Positions 61,425-64,000 of a DNA stretch of 64,000 nucleotides are shown in pieces. The translations under genes were made by a program, and so were the position numbers. The DNA comes from Vigna angularis (Eukaryota > Streptophyta > Magnoliopsida > Fabales > Fabaceae). Position 1 is the stretch's first letter, and every line of letters begins with the position of its first letter. Below the pieces are notes generated by a model. The model searched no databases. It was not told the origin of the DNA and saw only the letters and a list, made by a program, of their open reading frames with translations. The stretch covers positions 9,670,479-9,734,478 of the forward strand of contig NC_068977.1 of NCBI RefSeq assembly GCF_016808095.1. The letters are read 5' to 3'.

Positions 61425-62537
61425 GATGTTGCTCTCTCCACCATCACTTTATACTTCTTTCACCTCTCCACATTATTTTAAATATAATTATATTCTTAAG
61501 TTAAAAAGATTTTTATTTTAAATACAATTATATTCTTAAGTTAAAAATATTTTTACTTTTATCCTATTTTAAATAATTAGAAACTTTAATTTTACTTTCC
61601 TAGCACCCACCTACGGAACTCTCTTTCCCTTTCCTCATTTTCGTTTCACCTCCCCACCTCTCTCGCACTTTCATTCCTTTTTCTTCCCAGTTTTTTTTTT
61701 GTTTGAAAGCTTCCATTGTCGCCATGGTGTGAAGGAGCGTCGCCGCCATGGTGTGGAGGAACATCGAGCAGCGTCCAGAGCATCAACCAGCATGAGGAAG
61801 TATACATGTGACATCCTTCAACGGATGTCCCCTAATAAAACAAACTCTAAAATAAAAAAACGTAACCTTTGAACGGAGGTGACATCTTCAACGGATGTCA
61901 ACATCCGTTTAAGGTAAAACGGATGTCGACATCTGTTTAAGGTAAAACGGATGTCGACATTCGTTGAAGGATGTTGACATCCGTTGAAGGATGTTGACAT
62001 CCGTTGAAGGATGTTGACATCCGTTGAAGGATGTTGACATCCGTTGAAGGATGTTGACATCCGTTGAAGGATGTTGACATCCGTTGAAGGATGTTGACAT
62101 CCGTTGAAGGATGTTGACATCCGTTGAAGGATGTTGACATCCGTTGAAGGATGTCACCTCCGTTTAAAGGTTACGTTTTTTATTTTAGGGTTTTATTTCA
62201 AGGTTTATTCGAATACGAGGAAGCACGACACGCACTGCACCACGAGAGCGACATTGCACCACGAGAGGGAGACTGCTTGATAATTCTTTCCACCACCACC
62301 AATCTTTGCAACCTGTAGTATCTCACAACGACGAAAGAAAGAGAGAAAGAAATATAATATTAAAATGAAAGAAAAGTATTTTACTCATGTACGGGACTAG
62401 AATAGGTTATTAGTGAAATAGGTTGTGAATGGGTAAAATTAAAAAATAATAACCCTAAAAATAAAATTTTACTGAGGGACAAAATAGTAAAGGGGAGGTG
62501 GAGGGAGAAAGGTGTGGTGGTGAAGGGAGCAACACCC
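61425..62537. mobile_element. Mutator-like non-autonomous element, 1113 bp, with internal palindromic array
   Basis: Flanked by a perfect 9-bp duplication TTATTCTTA (61416-61424 and 62538-62546). The left end GATGTTGCTCTCTCCACCAT and the complement of the right end GGGTGTTGCTCCCTTCACCA form imperfect terminal inverted repeats. The interior holds a 20-bp tandem array inside a larger palindrome. No transposase reading frame. The truncated relative at 719-1257 shows this is a family. It starts 176 bp after the ligase stop codon. Confidence 0.85.
61956..62154. repeat. Tandem array, about ten copies of a 20-bp palindromic unit
   Basis: The unit GACATCCGTTGAAGGATGTT is nearly perfectly repeated, and each unit contains the inverted pair ACATCC / GGATGT. 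Outer inverted segments (AACGTAACCTTTGAACGGAG near 61859 and its near complement near 62160-62178) enclose the array. The overlapping 60-100 codon frames here are repeat artefacts. Confidence 0.95.
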
Positions 62538-62546
62538 TTATTCTTA

Positions 62547-62975
62547 AATAGGTTTCGGACCTCGTCAAATGGTCTCTAGTGTCACATATTTTAGTTACAA
62601 AAGTTTTAAAATGAGTGGAAGTAAAACAAATTTAAATCTGTTTTCAAATAAATGAGCATCTTAATTTATCTAATGAAATAAGAGTTTGTTTTTTCTTCCT
62701 CTACCACAAATTTACTAATTACACCACAAATTTATAGAAAAAGACTAATGTTGTGTTTGTACTTTGGATGGATTTGAAAAAAAAAAAGGTGAATGTAAAG
62801 CTATTTAGATTAAGAAAAAAATATGAGAAATTAAAAAAATTTGAAAAAAGAGTTTATAAAAGTTAGTGAATGATGTAATAAGTTTGATAGATTAAAAAAA
62901 TGTTTTAATTAATAAAAATAAAAGACTATTGTTATTGATTTGTCTTTGGTTATAAATGTAATTTAAAATAAAATA

Positions 62976-63023
<48 letters not shown>
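62547..63023. other. AT-rich intergenic sequence ending in an ATT microsatellite
   Basis: No gene seen. Positions 62977-63023 are a (TTA)n run directly against the LTR start that follows. Confidence 0.7.
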
Positions 63024-63024
<1 letters not shown>

Positions 63025-64000
63025 GTAACATCCCAAATTTAGTAATATAAGACTTACTAAAATGACATATTACATGCATAAAACAAACTACAAATTTGGT
63101 GAATAAAAATTTCGCCTAAAGAACAAGATAACTATTTATATTATCAACTCCACTTTCACCCTCCTTCAGCTGCTCCAACTTAAAAGAATGTATCCCTAAG
63201 CTCACACCAATCAGGTGATCATCGCAAAAGAGAAACACACACGCAAAGACTGGTCATAGAAAAGCAAGGGTAAGTTAGAGTAGTTTAATTGATTACAATT
63301 ATCATCCAATTTAAACCAATACATAAACATGTGTCAACCAAGCATTTCCAGCATACAAAGACCTACCATACATTACATGCAATGACCGAACACTTGACTT
63401 GACCATCTGGATTGTATAAATGTGTAGTTACAAGCATTTCTGCACTTGTGGTGGTGAAACAACAAGACCCCCATCAAGCTACCCCACAAGGTTAGTCTAG
63501 TGAAGATTACCTCGATACCCTGAGGTTAAAGGACCTCTTGCCATTCTCACACGAGTTACTCCTCTTTACTTGGGAATGAGTAATCATAGAATATCAGGAT
63601 AAACACCAGCTTAGCACGATGGCCACATTCATACTTTACAATTCAATAACCATCCACAAGACATTCTGCCTTGGAATTCTCTTTCACAATACTTGAAAAC
63701 ATAAATCCTCATCAATTAAACATAGCATGTCATTCACCAAACATATACACATTCATAAGACTGAAAACCCTGTGAGCTTTGGAGACCGAACAGTTTCTCA
63801 CCACCCCAGTACAAGACCGAACGATAACGACTACCACCCATAAATATGACCGAACGATCAATTTGAAGAGTAAGGCTCAAACATGAGCCGAATACAGTTT
63901 GTGGGTCAAACACTAGAACAACCGAACACTTAGAGCTTAGACTGAATACTAATAACTTAGACTGAATACTTATAACTTAAACCGAACACTTAGTGTAAGA
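63024..64000 (-). repeat. LTR related to the gypsy family, cut by the window edge
   Basis: Begins TGTAACATCCCAAATTTAGT, like the start of the LTR at 46122. It shares the GTGATCATCGCAAAAG block and the ACCTCTTGCCATTCTCACAC..AATGAGTAATCATAGA block with 46554-46930, then enters GACCGAACGAT-type minisatellite units. It is strongly diverged from both other LTRs. Whether it is solo or part of an element cannot be seen. Confidence 0.7.

Noticed and set aside
61956..62154. Regular short repeat that could be mistaken for a CRISPR array
   Set aside because: Units are directly adjacent with no unique spacers, lie inside a transposon with TSDs, and the genome is a plant.
61818..62157. Minus-strand frames of 67-100 codons with repeated peptide
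   Set aside because: The 20-bp repeat is open in several frames at once; the peptides are artefacts.
1..64000. Search for an intact non-transposon gene cluster or novel defence-like system
   Set aside because: Apart from the ligase gene, recognisable coding sequence belongs to known transposon families or decayed fragments; nothing else could be supported.

Overview
The window is a piece of a plant nuclear genome, most likely a eudicot and plausibly a legume. It has long AT-rich stretches, one spliced host gene with consensus GT-AG introns, and layers of plant-type transposons. The species cannot be fixed from sequence alone. No prokaryotic genes, rRNA, tRNA or CRISPR arrays were seen.

Layout. 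0-1.3 kb holds a broken plant-mobile-domain (MAIN-like) gene fragment cut by the end of a Mutator-like element. 1.3-7.7 kb is AT-rich with a small palindromic MITE. 7.67-23.57 kb is a clean nested structure: a solo LTR of a Ty3/gypsy family (TSD ATCTT) split by a 13.2-kb CACTA (En/Spm) transposon with its own TSD (TGA). The CACTA carries a TNP2-type transposase gene and a TNPA-like (Transposase_24) gene on the minus strand. A putative non-coding first exon lies near its right end, and a 6.3-kb intron is filled with degenerate repeats. 23.6-35.5 kb is a graveyard: a copia-type LTR, a decayed gypsy pol interrupted by another insertion, a CACTA terminus remnant, and a copia LTR + PBS + gag remnant.

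36.08-61.25 kb is the only convincing host gene: a six-exon, 541-aa 4-coumarate:CoA ligase-like acyl-CoA synthetase ending in the peroxisomal signal SKL. All splice phases agree and the frame is open from ATG to stop, although the gene spans 25 kb. Intron 1 (5.2 kb) contains an ancient LTR. Intron 5 (15.2 kb) contains a young 10.2-kb chromovirus-type gypsy element (minus strand, LTRs about 0.5% different, TSD GTATG, two in-frame stops in gag-pol), an ancient LTR with a nested MULE, a duplicated 0.5-kb segment, and an 84-bp TA microsatellite.

61.4-62.5 kb, 176 bp past the stop codon, is a second MULE-like element (9-bp TSD TTATTCTTA) with about ten copies of a 20-bp self-complementary repeat inside a larger palindrome. 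63.0 kb to the end is the start of another LTR distantly related to the gypsy LTRs.

No unprecedented system was recognised. The most notable items are the exactly dated nesting at 7.7-23.6 kb, exon-like segments of unknown origin inside the CACTA intron, the intact peroxisomal ligase tolerating a 15-kb transposon-packed intron, and the palindromic MULE array next to its 3' end.
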